42,271 nt of DNA. It comes from Streptomyces sp. CC53. GTDB taxonomy: Bacteria; Actinomycetota; Actinomycetes; Streptomycetales; Streptomycetaceae. The position numbers were made by a program, and so were the translations under genes. A model generated the notes under the pieces. The model did no database searches. It was not told where the DNA came from and worked only from the letters and a program-made list of their open reading frames with translations. The stretch spans positions 1 to 42,271 of the forward strand of contig NZ_MKXB01000107.1 in assembly GCF_001865245.1 (NCBI RefSeq), read 5' to 3'. Below, one piece after another: positions 1-7,993 of this stretch. Position 1 is the stretch's first letter. Each line of letters begins with the position of its first letter.

Positions 1-169
1 CGGGCAGGCCGGGCGCGGCGGCACGCCCACCGGCGGCGGTGGCGGGCACGGGCCCGCCAGGTCCGGGCGTGTCCGGGGCGTCGACGGGCGGCGGGGCCAC
101 CGGCGCCTTGGGCGCGCCGGGTCGGCTCCACCACGTCGGCTTCGGGCTCGTCCGCTTCCCGTCGTCCAT
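1..169 (-). CDS. N-terminus of probable HtrA-like (trypsin/PDZ) serine protease, cut by window edge
   Basis: Only the first 56 codons are present. The ATG at 169 follows a clear GGGGAGAG ribosome binding site. The visible residues are hydrophilic and rich in Pro, Gly and Ala (start MDDGKRTSPKPTWW), as expected for the disordered cytoplasmic tail that precedes the membrane anchor of actinobacterial HtrA/DegP-like proteases. No catalytic domain can be seen, so the function is inferred from context only: it lies 104 bp downstream of the ECF sigma and anti-sigma genes, on the same strand, exactly as htrA follows sigE-rseA in M. tuberculosis (Rv1221-Rv1223). If correct, it would be a membrane-anchored quality-control protease of the cell envelope. 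Any secreted or membrane protein with a Pro-rich tail remains possible. Confidence 0.55.
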   Translation of the reverse strand, partial: MDDGKRTSPKPTWWSRPGAPKAPVAPPPVDAPDTPGPGGPVPATAAGGRAAAPGLP

Positions 170-272
170 GCTCTCCCCGCTACTGGCCACTGACACGCCT
201 TCCGCGGCGCCCGTGCCCCTGGATTCAACCAGGTCTCCCGGGCGGCCCGCAGCGGACCCCGCGCCTTCTTCC

Positions 273-1265
273 CTACGGCGGCGGGGCCGCGATCCCGGTG
301 GTGGCGGCGACCGTGGGCGGCGGCCCCGCCACGGGAGCGGGGACCGGATCGGAGGCGTACGGCCCGGGGGCCGTGCCGAGCGGTCCCACGAGCGGGGCGA
401 ACAGGTCGAGCCTGACCGGCACGGGCCCGGGCGGCAGCGATCCGGCGGCCGCCGGGGGCACGGCGGCGTGCAGGTAGGGCGGAGGGGCCGCCCCCGACCG
501 TTCGGAGGGCCGCGCCACGCCGGTGTGCGCGGACAGGCTGGACCCGGTGCCCGCCGTGCTGAGGGCACCGCCGCTGCGGCGGCGCTGGCCGTCCGCGCCC
601 GTGGACGAGGACTGGCCGGACGCCGAGCGCAGGGGCGTCACCTTGCTCCCGGTGCCGTCGCCGCGGGCGTCCGCGGTCGTGGCGACGGGCAGCGCCCCGC
701 CCAACGCGATCGCCGCGAACGACACGGCGCTGGCGGCGGCGAAGGCGAACCTGCGGCCGCGCCACGGCGACCTCTCCGCCTCGGGACGGCCGACCTCGTG
801 GATCCGGAAACCGGAACCGGACCGGCCGCCGGGCAGGACCGGCCCGTGCGCGCCGGGGCCGTCCGGCGCGGGCAGGCAGCCGAGCCCGCCGGTGCCCGCT
901 GCGTAGCCGCCGCGGGCCCCTGCGATCCGCTCCGCTCCCGGCCCCGCGCCGCCGTCGGGCCCGGGCCCCGGCTGGACGTCGAAGCCGGTGCCCGTGCCGA
1001 AGAGGCCGCCGCCGGGGCCGTCGTCTCCGAGGGCGGGCAGCCCCTGGAGCCGGGCCAGCAGCCCTTCCGAGGGTGGTGGCGGGGCCGCCTGCGCGAAGTA
1101 GCTCTTCACGCGGCGCTGGGCGTCCGCCTCCGCCTTGCAGCGCGCGCACGTCGCCAGGTGGGCGAGGACCCGCTCGCGGGCGTCATGGCCGAGTTCGCCG
1201 TCGACGAGGGCGGCGAGCCGGTCCCCGAGGTGCTGTTCGGCCGGGGTGGGGTGTGTGCCACTCAC
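273..1265 (-). CDS. Zinc-binding anti-sigma factor (zf-HC2/RseA-like), membrane-anchored
   Basis: A 330-residue protein starting at a GTG that overlaps the sigma factor's stop codon (GTGA), so translation is probably coupled. Residues 36-43 (HLATCARC) form the HxxxCxxC motif of zinc-associated anti-sigma (ZAS) domains, which clamp the cognate sigma factor in the cytoplasm. A Gly/Pro-rich linker leads to one transmembrane segment at about 173-194 ([20 protein letters not shown]). The remaining roughly 135 residues are Pro/Ala/Gly-rich and should be extracytoplasmic, where a signal could be sensed or regulated proteolysis start. Family knowledge: such proteins hold an ECF sigma factor inactive until stress. 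The partner is inferred to be the sigma factor encoded immediately upstream. The protein is much longer than the M. tuberculosis RseA mostly because of the disordered linker and outer tail. Confidence 0.85.
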   Translation of the reverse strand: MSGTHPTPAEQHLGDRLAALVDGELGHDARERVLAHLATCARCKAEADAQRRVKSYFAQAAPPPPSEGLLARLQGLPALGDDGPGGGLFGTGTGFDVQPGPGPDGGAGPGAERIAGARGGYAAGTGGLGCLPAPDGPGAHGPVLPGGRSGSGFRIHEVGRPEAERSPWRGRRFAFAAASAVSFAAIALGGALPVATTADARGDGTGSKVTPLRSASGQSSSTGADGQRRRSGGALSTAGTGSSLSAHTGVARPSERSGAAPPPYLHAAVPPAAAGSLPPGPVPVRLDLFAPLVGPLGTAPGPYASDPVPAPVAGPPPTVAATTGIAAPPP

Positions 1266-2080
1266 GCAGCTCCACCCTCCCCGCCCACGGCGACGAACAC
1301 CTTCCCCCGGCTGTGCTCGAACGGGCCTGACTGGGGCTCCGTGGCGGCGTCGTGGTGCTCGGCACGCGCCTTGGGAGAGCGGTGCTTCAGGGCCTTGCGC
1401 AGATGCGAGCGGCCGCGGTGGATGCGGCTGCGGACGGTGCCGAGCTTCACGCCGAGCGTCGCGGCGATCTCCTCGTACGACAGTCCCTCGATGTCGCACA
1501 GCACCACGGCCGCGCGGAACTCGGGGGCGAGGGTGTCCAGCGCCTGCTGCACGTCCGCGTCGAAGTGGGTGTCGTGGAACACCTGCTGCGGGGACGGCTC
1601 GCGGCTCGGCAGCCGCTCCGCCGCGTCGTCACCGAGGGCGTCGAAGCGGATGCGCTGCTTGCGCCGGACCATGTCGAGGAACAGGTTCGTGGTGATGCGG
1701 TGCAGCCAGCCCTCGAAGGTGCCGGGCGTGTAGGTCGACAGCGAGCGGAAGACCCGGACGAAGACCTCCTGTGTGAGGTCCTCGGCGTCGTGCTGGTTGC
1801 CCGTCAGACGGTAGGCGAGTCGGTAGACGCGGCCGCTGTGCGTACTGACGATCTCCTCCCAGGAGGGCGGAGCCCACGCCTGCGATTCCGCATCCGATGC
1901 GAAGGTCGCCGTGGTGGCTGCGGTGTCGTCGGCGGCGTGGCTGTCAGCGATGTCGGTCACGGATTTCGGCTCACCCGCCGACCTGAGAAAGCGCCGCAAC
2001 CGCGACACTCCTCCCCGATCCACAGGCGCAGCCGCACCTCCCCTGTCGGCTCTGGTGGTGTCCAGTGGAGCCCCTACCAT
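1262..2080 (-). CDS. ECF RNA polymerase sigma factor (orthologous position to M. tuberculosis SigE)
   Basis: A 272-residue sigma-70 family ECF factor. Region 2 lies at about 80-145 ([36 protein letters not shown]) and region 4 at about 178-230, with the helix-turn-helix [20 protein letters not shown]. The first about 70 residues are a non-conserved hydrophilic tail. The ATG at 2080 is chosen because GAGGTGG lies a few bases before it; the frame stays open further upstream but without a ribosome binding site. It is the first gene of the operon sigma/anti-sigma/protease-like. Known from the syntenic M. tuberculosis locus: SigE responds to envelope stress and is held by RseA. The name sigE is avoided because Streptomyces SigE is a different paralogue. 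Its 208-bp upstream region is shared with the divergent O-methyltransferase gene. Confidence 0.9.
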   Translation of the reverse strand: MVGAPLDTTRADRGGAAAPVDRGGVSRLRRFLRSAGEPKSVTDIADSHAADDTAATTATFASDAESQAWAPPSWEEIVSTHSGRVYRLAYRLTGNQHDAEDLTQEVFVRVFRSLSTYTPGTFEGWLHRITTNLFLDMVRRKQRIRFDALGDDAAERLPSREPSPQQVFHDTHFDADVQQALDTLAPEFRAAVVLCDIEGLSYEEIAATLGVKLGTVRSRIHRGRSHLRKALKHRSPKARAEHHDAATEPQSGPFEHSRGKVFVAVGGEGGAA

Positions 2081-2250
2081 AGCCACCTCGCCCGTTAGCT
2101 CCGGATAAGAATCTTTACGTGCATTTGGGACGGACGTGCGGTCCGGCCCTCCGTCCCGGTCCGCGCCCGGGTCCGCGATCCTGTCCACGGCGTTCCCCCC
2201 TGCCCCTCCCAACGCTCGGTCCCATCTGCGGGTTCCCGACGGCGAACGGC

Positions 2251-2285
2251 TACAGTCACGGTTGCCGACTACGGGACAGGAGAGG
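2251..2285 (+). promoter_or_regulatory. -10 box and Shine-Dalgarno of the O-methyltransferase gene
   Basis: TACAGT at 2251-2256 fits the Streptomyces TANNNT -10 pattern and would start transcription near 2263. AGGAGAGG at about 2278-2285 is a good Shine-Dalgarno whose spacing points to translation starting at the ATT at 2289. No convincing -35 box was seen. Confidence 0.5.
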
Positions 2286-2288
2286 GCC

Positions 2289-2921
2289 ATTACCGCCAAC
2301 CGGCAGACGAGCTGGGCGTTCGCCGACGCCTTTGTCTGCGAGGACGAAGCGCTGCTCTGGGCTCGTGAGCGGGCCCGGGAGACGGGGCTCCCCTCGGTGT
2401 CCCCGGGCACGGGCGCCGCGCTGCGGATGCTCGCCGCGTCGGTGGACGCCAAGGCGGTGGCGGAGATCGGCACGGGTACCGGGGTCTCCGGTATCCACCT
2501 GCTGCACGGCATGCGGCCCGACGGGGTGCTGACGACGGTCGACCCCGAGCCGGAGCGGCAGCAGTTCGCCCGGGAGGCGTTCCGCGCCGCGGGCTTCGCC
2601 GGGAACCGGGCGCGGTTCATCCCGGGCCGGGCCCTGGAGGTCCTGCCGCGGCTGGCGGACGGCGGATACGACCTGGTGTTCTGCGACGGCGACCGTACCG
2701 AGTACCCCGACTACCTCGCGGAATCGTTGCGGCTGCTGCGGCCCGGCGGGCTGGTGTGCTTCGAGGGCGTGTTCGCCGAGGGGCGCACGGTGGACTCCGC
2801 GGCCCAGCCGGCGGAGGTGCTGGCGCTGCGCGACCTGCTGCGGACCGTACGGGAGAGCGGCGGGCTGGTGGCCTCGCTGCTGCCGGTCGGCGACGGCCTG
2901 CTCTGCGCGGTCCGTCCCTGA
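2289..2921 (+). CDS. SAM-dependent O-methyltransferase, probable ATT start
   Basis: A 210-residue class I methyltransferase of the caffeoyl-CoA/catechol O-methyltransferase-like family (Methyltransf_3). The SAM-binding motif [10 protein letters not shown] is at 59-68, an acidic residue follows beta-2 (TVDPEPERQ), and VFCDGDR near 128 fits the metal/substrate side. The family transfers methyl groups to hydroxyls of small molecules; the substrate here is unknown. The start is unusual: conserved-looking sequence begins [11 protein letters not shown], preceded at ideal distance by AGGAGAGG, but the codon is ATT. In-frame alternatives are a TTG at 2263, at the expected transcription start, and a GTG at 2136, upstream of the -10 box. 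The gene diverges from the ECF sigma operon, as Rv1220c does from sigE in M. tuberculosis. It ends 275 bp before a bidirectional terminator. Confidence 0.85.
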   Translation: MTANRQTSWAFADAFVCEDEALLWARERARETGLPSVSPGTGAALRMLAASVDAKAVAEIGTGTGVSGIHLLHGMRPDGVLTTVDPEPERQQFAREAFRAAGFAGNRARFIPGRALEVLPRLADGGYDLVFCDGDRTEYPDYLAESLRLLRPGGLVCFEGVFAEGRTVDSAAQPAEVLALRDLLRTVRESGGLVASLLPVGDGLLCAVRP

Positions 2922-3195
2922 CCGTCCGCCTCACCGTGGCCGGCCGGCGACGGGCCGCCCGGGACCGGCCTCATCCGAGGGACCGCCTCACTGCGGCGGA
3001 CTGCTCCCCGTCGGCGACGCCGGCCGTCCGCCTCCCAGGGGCCGCGCCACCGCCGGGCCTGCGACGGCCCGCTTCCCGCGCGGCCGCCGCCGAGGGGCCG
3101 CCACCCGCTGCCGGTCGGCGATCGTCCGCCGCGACCCGGCTCCGCCGGGGAGGTCCTGCCCCTTCCCCGCTTCCGGCACCGCCCGCTTCACACGC
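2922..3195. other. Non-coding stretch after the O-methyltransferase gene
   Basis: Very GC-rich sequence between the methyltransferase stop and the terminator hairpin. No reading frame with a ribosome binding site, no RNA gene and no repeat were recognised. Confidence 0.5.
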
Positions 3196-3241
3196 GAGCG
3201 CCCTGGCGGGTCGGGGAGGTCCCCAGCCCGCCAGGGCGCTC
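3196..3241. terminator. Bidirectional intrinsic terminator hairpin
   Basis: A perfect 15-bp stem (GAGCGCCCTGGCGGG at 3196-3210 with its complement at 3227-3241). The 16-nt loop can itself fold (GGGG-AGGT-CCCC). It lies between the convergent O-methyltransferase and DUF3117 genes, 35 bp after the latter's stop codon. There is no U-tract, as is usual for Streptomyces terminators. Confidence 0.8.
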
Positions 3242-3276
3242 GGAAGACAGCGCGACGCGCGTGCCGGTGCCGGGTG

Positions 3277-3444
3277 TCAGCCGACGACCTTCTTCAGCGC
3301 GTCACCGAGGGCCTCGGCCTCGTCCGGGGTCAGCTCGACGACAAGCCGACCGCCGCCTTCGAGCGGAACGCGCATGACGATGCCCCGCCCCTCCTTGGTC
3401 ACCTCGAGCGGGCCGTCGCCCGTCCGCGGCTTCATGGCCGCCAT
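3277..3444 (-). CDS. DUF3117 family small conserved protein
   Basis: A 55-residue protein beginning MAAMKPRTGDGPLEVTKEGR and ending with a helical segment rich in Glu/Asp and Lys. It matches the DUF3117 family, which is found almost only in actinobacteria (Rv1211 in M. tuberculosis) and has no known function. The ATG at 3444 is chosen because GGAAGGGG sits 8 bases upstream; the frame is open to 3522 but without another ribosome binding site. Its shape (a charged beta-rich N-terminal half followed by TPDEAEALGDALKKVV) suggests a compact soluble protein. It keeps its actinobacterial neighbourhood with tagA, DivIVA-like, folP2 and dapE. Nothing in the sequence itself indicates a reaction or partner. 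Confidence 0.85.
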   Translation of the reverse strand: MAAMKPRTGDGPLEVTKEGRGIVMRVPLEGGGRLVVELTPDEAEALGDALKKVVG

Positions 3445-3770
3445 GCTCGTTCCCCTTCCTGAAACCAGCTCATCGCAAGCCGATCGGAGGCCCCGGGAAG
3501 GGCACGTACCGGCTTCGAACACATTGCTTCCAGGTCATTATCCCGCATGGCGACACCCGATGACCAACATCGGGCCGCATCGCTTGGGCAACGCGATTAC
3601 GCAAAACCCCACAATTGGGCTTTCCGCCTGCGATACTGCGCCCTCGCCGCACCTGGCCCGGAGTGCCGTTCTTTGACGCAGGTCACATGCCCGGGCTCGT
3701 GTCGGAGCCGGATGATCTCCGCCATGCTGGGCGGGACACCAGACGCCCGGAGCCGCGAAGGGACCCGCCA
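3445..3770. promoter_or_regulatory. Divergent intergenic region between DUF3117 and echA-type genes
   Basis: A 326-bp region of lower GC than its surroundings. On the minus strand, GATAAT (3542-3537) about 95 bp upstream of the DUF3117 start is a plausible -10 box. On the plus strand, TTGACG at about 3674 could be a -35 box for the enoyl-CoA hydratase gene, but no good -10 is at the right distance. No gene was recognised here. Confidence 0.4.
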
Positions 3771-4553
3771 ATGGCCGACACCGTGCTGTACGAGGTGAGC
3801 GACGGACTCGCCACCGTCACCCTCAACCGGCCCGATGCCATGAACGCGCTGAACACCGAGGCGAAGGTGGCCCTGCGGGACTGCCTTCAGGCGGCGGCTG
3901 CGGACCCGGCCGTGCGGGCGGTGCTCCTCACCGCTACCGGGCGGGCGTTCTGCGTGGGGCAGGACCTCAAGGAGCACGTGCGGAGCCTGGGCGAGGACGA
4001 GCCGATGCGGACCGTCCGAGAGCACTACAACCCCATCGTGCGCGCGATCACCGGGATGCCGAAGCCGGTCGTGGCGGGGGTGAACGGGGTCGCGGCGGGC
4101 GCCGGTTTCGGCTTCGCCCTGGCGGCGGACTACCGCGTCGTCGCGGACACGGCGTCCTTCAACACGGCGTTCGCGGGGGTGGCCCTGGCCGCCGACTCGG
4201 GCATGTCCTGGACGCTGCCCCGCCTCGTGGGCCCGAGCCGCGCCGCCGACCTGCTGTTCTTCCCGCGGACCGTGTCGGCCCAGGAGGCCGACGAGCTGGG
4301 GATCGTGAACAAGCTGGTCCCGACCGCCGAGCTGGCGGCCGAGGCGCTGGCCGTGGCCCGCACGCTGGCGGCCGGGCCGACGGTGGCGTACGCGGGGCTG
4401 AAGGAGGCCCTGGCGTACAGCGCGGGCCGCGGCCTGGTCGAGGCACTGGAGAAGGAGGACGAGCTCCAGAGCCGCGCGGGCACCTCGGAGGACCACCGGA
4501 TCGCGGTGGAGGCGTTCCTGGCGAAGGAGAAGCCCGCTTACGTGGGCCGTTGA
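3771..4553 (+). CDS. Enoyl-CoA hydratase/isomerase (crotonase family)
   Basis: A 260-residue crotonase-fold protein of the usual family length. The two oxyanion-hole segments are visible: FCVGQDL at 60-66 and NGVAAGAG at 105-112. Asp142 in the segment ADSGMSWTLPRLVG sits where PaaG-type isomerases carry their catalytic aspartate; the two glutamates of classical enoyl-CoA hydratases are not evident. It probably acts on an acyl-CoA, and a ring-opening/isomerising (PaaG-like) reaction on a phenylacetate-type CoA ester is more likely than plain beta-oxidation hydration, but no paa genes are nearby. The ATG at 3771 follows AAGGGA. The gene stands alone on the plus strand, convergent with tagA. It interrupts the DUF3117-tagA synteny seen in mycobacteria, so it may be a lineage-specific insertion. 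Confidence 0.88.
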   Translation: MADTVLYEVSDGLATVTLNRPDAMNALNTEAKVALRDCLQAAAADPAVRAVLLTATGRAFCVGQDLKEHVRSLGEDEPMRTVREHYNPIVRAITGMPKPVVAGVNGVAAGAGFGFALAADYRVVADTASFNTAFAGVALAADSGMSWTLPRLVGPSRAADLLFFPRTVSAQEADELGIVNKLVPTAELAAEALAVARTLAAGPTVAYAGLKEALAYSAGRGLVEALEKEDELQSRAGTSEDHRIAVEAFLAKEKPAYVGR

Positions 4554-4991
4554 CCGCGCCCCCGCGGTGGCCGGGCCGTCGCACGGCGCCGGTCCCGCGG
4601 GAGCCGCTGGCGTGCGGAAGCCGGGCTCCGTCCGGTCCCGGACCGGCGGCGCGCGGGGCCGTTGCTCCTCCGGCGGTGCGGGGGCGGCCCCCGGTGCGGG
4701 GCCGCGCAGGGCGCGTCCACCGGACGCAGGCCCTGTCCTCATCCCGCGGGCGGCCTCCGGCACAGGGGCTTTCCGGTGCCCGCTCGGCGACTGCCGGTCC
4801 CCTGGCCGGTGGGCCGGCGCAGGTTGGTGGGTCCGCCCGGCACGGCGACGGGCGGCCGCTGGGCCGACGCCGCCGCGCGGACCGGCAGGAGGTCGACCCG
4901 GGGCCGCGCCCGACCCGCCGGACCGCCGGGGCCCACCCGCGCCCGCGCCTGCACCGGCGGTGGCGGGGGACGCGGTCGGGAAGCGCGGGGG
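4554..4991. other. 438-bp non-coding region between convergent genes
   Basis: Extremely GC-rich sequence between the stop codons of the enoyl-CoA hydratase gene (+) and tagA (-). Several short self-complementary stretches exist, but none is long enough to name as the terminator. No frame shows a ribosome binding site with coding-like composition. Confidence 0.45.
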
Positions 4992-5585
4992 TCAGGTGTC
5001 CGCGGGCGTCCGGGCCACGCAGTCGGCGAGGTGGTCGTTGACCAGACCGCAGGCCTGCATCAGCGCATACGCCGTCGTGGGGCCCACGAAACGCAGGCCG
5101 CGCTTCTTCAGCGCCTTCGACAGCGCCGTCGACTCGTCGGTGATCGCCGGGACGTCGTCGAAGGTCCGGGGCGCGGGGCGGGTCTCCGGGTCGGGGGCGT
5201 GCGACCAGATGAGGGCGTCCAGGTCGCCGGGGGCCCATCCGGCGAGGACCCGGGCGTTGGCGAGGGTCGCGTCGATCTTGGCCCGGTTGCGGATGATGCC
5301 GGCGTCGGCCAGGAGGCGCGCCCGGTCCTCGTCGGTGTAGGCCGCCACCACGGCGATCCGGAAGTCCGCGAACGCCCGGCGGAAGCCCTCCCTGCGGCGC
5401 AGGATCGTGATCCACGACAGTCCGGACTGGAACGCCTCCAGAGAGAGCCGTTCGAAGAGCGCGTCGTCCCCGCGGACGGGCCGGCCCCACTCGCCGTCGT
5501 GGTACGGCAGGTAGTCCGCCGTCGAGACGCCCCACGGGCAGCGCAGGGCGCCGTCCGGTCCCGGCACGGCTCCGCCGGCCGCCAT
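4992..5585 (-). CDS. tagA: DNA-3-methyladenine glycosylase I
   Basis: A 197-residue protein of the TagA family. It removes 3-methyladenine from alkylated DNA, leaving an abasic site for base-excision repair. The zinc ligands of the family are all present: Cys16 (RCPW), His29 in YHDGEWG (28-34), and His185/Cys189 in NDHLADC. The catalytic glutamate lies in LEAFQSGLSWITIL (Glu50, Trp58). The start codon overlaps the stop of the upstream DivIVA-domain gene (TGATG), so the two are translationally coupled. The same pair, in the same order, occurs in M. tuberculosis (Rv1209-Rv1210). Length and motifs are those of a complete, functional enzyme. Confidence 0.95.
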   Translation of the reverse strand: MAAGGAVPGPDGALRCPWGVSTADYLPYHDGEWGRPVRGDDALFERLSLEAFQSGLSWITILRRREGFRRAFADFRIAVVAAYTDEDRARLLADAGIIRNRAKIDATLANARVLAGWAPGDLDALIWSHAPDPETRPAPRTFDDVPAITDESTALSKALKKRGLRFVGPTTAYALMQACGLVNDHLADCVARTPADT

Positions 5586-6034
5586 CAGTCCCCGCTCCCG
5601 CGTGCGGCGTCCCCGGCCTCCCCTGCCGCGTCGTCGGCCGGCGCGCCGCCCCGCTCGTCGGCCTCCCGGTCGCCCGCGTCGCCGGTCCCGGGCGGCTGCT
5701 GCGGCCGCTTCGCGAACAGGTCGCCGCCGACGGCCGTCGCCTGGGCGCCCGCGAGGGCCGCCTCCAACTCCGCGATCCGGGCGTCGCGCTCGGCCAGTTC
5801 CGCGGCCAGCCGGTCCAGCACGTCGTCGACGTCCACCATGCGGTAGCCCCGGACCGCCATCGGCAGCCGCAGCGCCTCGACGTCGGCGCGGCTCACCGGC
5901 CGGGTCGCCGGGAGCGGGTCGACGAGGTGCTCCGGCGCCGCCTCGGGCAGCGGCTCGCTCCGCCCCCCGCCGATCACCGCGACGGTCACCGCGGCCACCA
6001 CGACCACCATCGCCACAGCCAAGAACCAGAACAC
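5585..6034 (-). CDS. DivIVA-domain membrane protein
   Basis: A 149-residue protein with an N-terminal transmembrane helix (FWFLAVAMVVVVAAVTVAVI), a DivIVA-type segment at about 50-82 (ADVEALRLPMAVRGYRMVDV then a short coiled coil) and a disordered acidic Gly/Ala/Asp tail. The segment is the conserved GYR-containing N-terminal module of DivIVA proteins, which elsewhere recognises curved membrane or recruits partners in polar growth. Only one short coiled coil is present, so this is not the polarisome DivIVA itself. The GTG at 6034 is preferred because GGGAGAGG lies 6 bases before it; a GTG at 6082 would add 16 residues but has no ribosome binding site. It is coupled to tagA and corresponds to Rv1209. 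Confidence 0.8.
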   Translation of the reverse strand: MFWFLAVAMVVVVAAVTVAVIGGGRSEPLPEAAPEHLVDPLPATRPVSRADVEALRLPMAVRGYRMVDVDDVLDRLAAELAERDARIAELEAALAGAQATAVGGDLFAKRPQQPPGTGDAGDREADERGGAPADDAAGEAGDAARGSGD

Positions 6035-6094
6035 AGCGCGCCTCTCCCGGGAGCGGAAAACGTCCGGCCCCGATCGTGCCACGTGGTGGCGGCG

Positions 6095-6100
6095 GTTAGG
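6095..6100 (+). promoter_or_regulatory. -10 box of the folP2-type gene
   Basis: TAGGGT at 6095-6100, about 34 bp before the ATG, fits the TANNNT -10 pattern. AGGAGG at about 6120-6125 is the ribosome binding site. Confidence 0.5.
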
Positions 6101-6134
6101 GTCGCAGGGACGTCACGCGAGGAGGACATACGGG

Positions 6135-6995
6135 ATGCTGCGCCTGGGACGACGCGAATTCGGGCGGCACGAGCCGGTGATCATGGCGATCGTGAACCGG
6201 ACGCCGGACTCCTTCTACGACCAGGGCGCCACGTTCCTCGACGAGCCGGCCCTCGCGCGCGTGGAGCAGGCCGTCGCCGAGGGCGCGGCCGTCATCGACG
6301 TCGGCGGGGTGAAGGCGGGGCCGGGCGAGGAGGTGACCGCCGAGGAGGAGGCCCGCAGGACGGTCGGCTTCGTGGCCGAGGTGCGCCGCCGCCACCCCGA
6401 CGTGGTGATCAGCGTCGACACCTGGCGGCACGAGGTCGGCGAGGCGGTGTGCGAGGCCGGCGCGGACCTGCTGAACGACGCCTGGGGCGGGGTGGACCCG
6501 AAGCTGGCGGAGGTCGCGGCACGGTACGGGGCGGGGCTGGTGTGCACGCACGCGGGGGGCGTGGAACCGAGGACGCGGCCGCACAGGACGGCGTACGAGG
6601 ACGTGGTGGCGGACATCCTGCGCGTCACGGTGGGGCTCGCCGAGCGGGCGGTGGCGCTGGGGGTGCCGCGGGAGTCGGTGCTGATCGACCCGGGGCACGA
6701 CTTCGGCAAGAACACCCGGCACTCGCTGGAGGCGACGCGGCGGCTCGGCGAGATGGTGGAGACGGGCTGGCCCGTGCTGGTGTCCCTGTCCAACAAGGAC
6801 TTCGTCGGCGAGACCCTGGACCGGCCGGTCAAGGAGCGGCTGGTGGGGACGCTGGCGACGACCGCCGTGTCGGCCTGGCTGGGGGCGCAGGTGTACCGGG
6901 TCCACGAGGTCGCGGAGACCCGTCAGGTCCTCGACATGGTCGCGTCCATCGCCGGCCACCGGGAGCCCGCCGTGGCCCGGCGGGGCCTGGCCTGA
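6135..6995 (+). CDS. folP2: FolP2-type dihydropteroate synthase homologue, non-canonical
   Basis: A 286-residue TIM-barrel protein of the pterin-binding family. NRTPDSFYD (21-29) corresponds to the NVTPDSFSD loop, and Lys221 (SNKDFVG), Arg255 and His257 (YRVHEV) match the late active-site residues of true synthases. The second loop, normally DIGGESTRPG, is here DVGGVKAGPG, so the residues that hold p-aminobenzoate and pyrophosphate are lost, and the MHMxGxP motif is replaced by CTHAGGVEP. This is the pattern of the actinobacterial FolP2 group; M. tuberculosis FolP2 (Rv1207) is reported to lack dihydropteroate synthase activity. Its real substrate is unknown. The gene diverges from the DivIVA-like/tagA pair and converges on the LOG gene, as in the conserved block. 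A good Shine-Dalgarno (GGAGGA) precedes the ATG. Confidence 0.85.
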   Translation: MLRLGRREFGRHEPVIMAIVNRTPDSFYDQGATFLDEPALARVEQAVAEGAAVIDVGGVKAGPGEEVTAEEEARRTVGFVAEVRRRHPDVVISVDTWRHEVGEAVCEAGADLLNDAWGGVDPKLAEVAARYGAGLVCTHAGGVEPRTRPHRTAYEDVVADILRVTVGLAERAVALGVPRESVLIDPGHDFGKNTRHSLEATRRLGEMVETGWPVLVSLSNKDFVGETLDRPVKERLVGTLATTAVSAWLGAQVYRVHEVAETRQVLDMVASIAGHREPAVARRGLA

Positions 6996-7038
6996 GCGTC
7001 CCGGCCGCCCCGGGGGGTCGTCCCGGCCGCCTGGTGGC

Positions 7039-7077
7039 GCCCGGCCCGGCCGCCCGTGTCGGACGCTCGGGCCGGGC
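7039..7077. terminator. Candidate terminator hairpin between convergent genes
   Basis: A 10-bp perfect inverted repeat (GCCCGGCCCG at 7039-7048, complement at 7068-7077) with a 19-nt loop, in the 159-bp gap between the folP2-type gene (+) and the LOG gene (-). The long loop makes it weaker than the other terminators in this window. Confidence 0.4.
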
Positions 7078-7154
7078 CCCGGGGCGGGCGCGGCGCTCCG
7101 GAACCCGGCCTCGGCGCGGGACCGCCCCGGTAGAGCGGACGGGTGCACGCGCCG

Positions 7155-7913
7155 TCAGTTGCGGCCGGCCTCCTTGCTGACGAGGGCCACGGCCTCGTCC
7201 ACGTCGTCCGTGACGTGGAACAGCATCAGGTCCCGCTCCGCGGCCTTGCCCTGCGCGATGACCGTGTGGCGCAGCCAGTCCACGAGGCCCGTCCAGTACT
7301 CCGTGCCGAAGAGGACGATCGGGAAGCGGGTCACCTTGCGGGTCTGCACCAGCGTCAGCGCCTCGAAGAGCTCGTCCAGGGTGCCGAGGCCGCCCGGCAG
7401 GACGACGAAGCCCTGCGCGTACTTCACGAACATCGTCTTGCGCACGAAGAAGTAGCGGAAGTTGATGCCGATGTCGACGTGCGGGTTCAGCCCCTGCTCG
7501 AACGGCAGCTCGATGCCGAGGCCCACGGAGACGCCCTTGGCCTCCCGCGCGCCTCTGTTGGCGGCCTCCATCGCGCCGGGGCCGCCACCGGTGATCACCG
7601 CGAAGCCGGCCTCCACGAGGGCCCTGCCGAGCTTGACGCCGGCCTCGTACTCGGGGGTGTCCGGCTGGGTCCGGGCGGAACCGAAGACGCTGATGGCGCT
7701 GGGCAGTTCGGCCAGGGCACCGAAGCCCTCGACGAACTCGGACTGGATGCGCATCACCCGCCACGGGTCGGTGTGCACCCAGTCCGAGTCGCCGGCGGTG
7801 TCCAGAAGGCGCTGGTCCGCCGTGCCCGGCTGGACCTGCTCCCTGCGGCGGAGCACCGGGCCCAGCCGCTGCTCCGCCAGCGCACGCAGCCCTTCGGCCT
7901 CGGGGTTACCCAT
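7155..7913 (-). CDS. LOG family protein (TIGR00730 Rossmann fold)
   Basis: A 252-residue protein with the two signature motifs of the LOG/lysine decarboxylase-like family: GGGPGAMEAANRG at 109-121 and PGGLGTLDE at 173-181. Members with these motifs act as nucleoside 5'-monophosphate phosphoribohydrolases that release cytokinin-type bases, and bacterial ones often act on purine nucleotides generally; true lysine decarboxylation is not expected. The ATG at 7913 is preferred because AAGGGAG lies about 8 bases upstream and TACGCT (7957-7952) would give a short leader; an ATG at 7937 would add eight residues without a ribosome binding site. It lies 80 bp downstream of dapE on the same strand. The equivalent gene in M. 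tuberculosis is Rv1205, in the same dapE-folP2 neighbourhood. Confidence 0.88.
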   Translation of the reverse strand: MGNPEAEGLRALAEQRLGPVLRRREQVQPGTADQRLLDTAGDSDWVHTDPWRVMRIQSEFVEGFGALAELPSAISVFGSARTQPDTPEYEAGVKLGRALVEAGFAVITGGGPGAMEAANRGAREAKGVSVGLGIELPFEQGLNPHVDIGINFRYFFVRKTMFVKYAQGFVVLPGGLGTLDELFEALTLVQTRKVTRFPIVLFGTEYWTGLVDWLRHTVIAQGKAAERDLMLFHVTDDVDEAVALVSKEAGRN

Positions 7914-7993
7914 GATCCGCTCCCTTACGCTGGACATCGTTTGCCGGGATCAGCGTAGGACGGCGAAAGTGACGCGTGGCGAAATTACGGTCG

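Noticed and set aside
4554..4991. Possible gene in the gap between the enoyl-CoA hydratase gene and tagA
   Set aside because: Frames are open on both strands but with no start signal and no protein-like composition.
6035..6082. Longer start (GTG at 6082) for the DivIVA-domain protein
   Set aside because: No Shine-Dalgarno, and the extra 16 residues are basic and non-conserved-looking, whereas GTG 6034 has GGGAGAGG.
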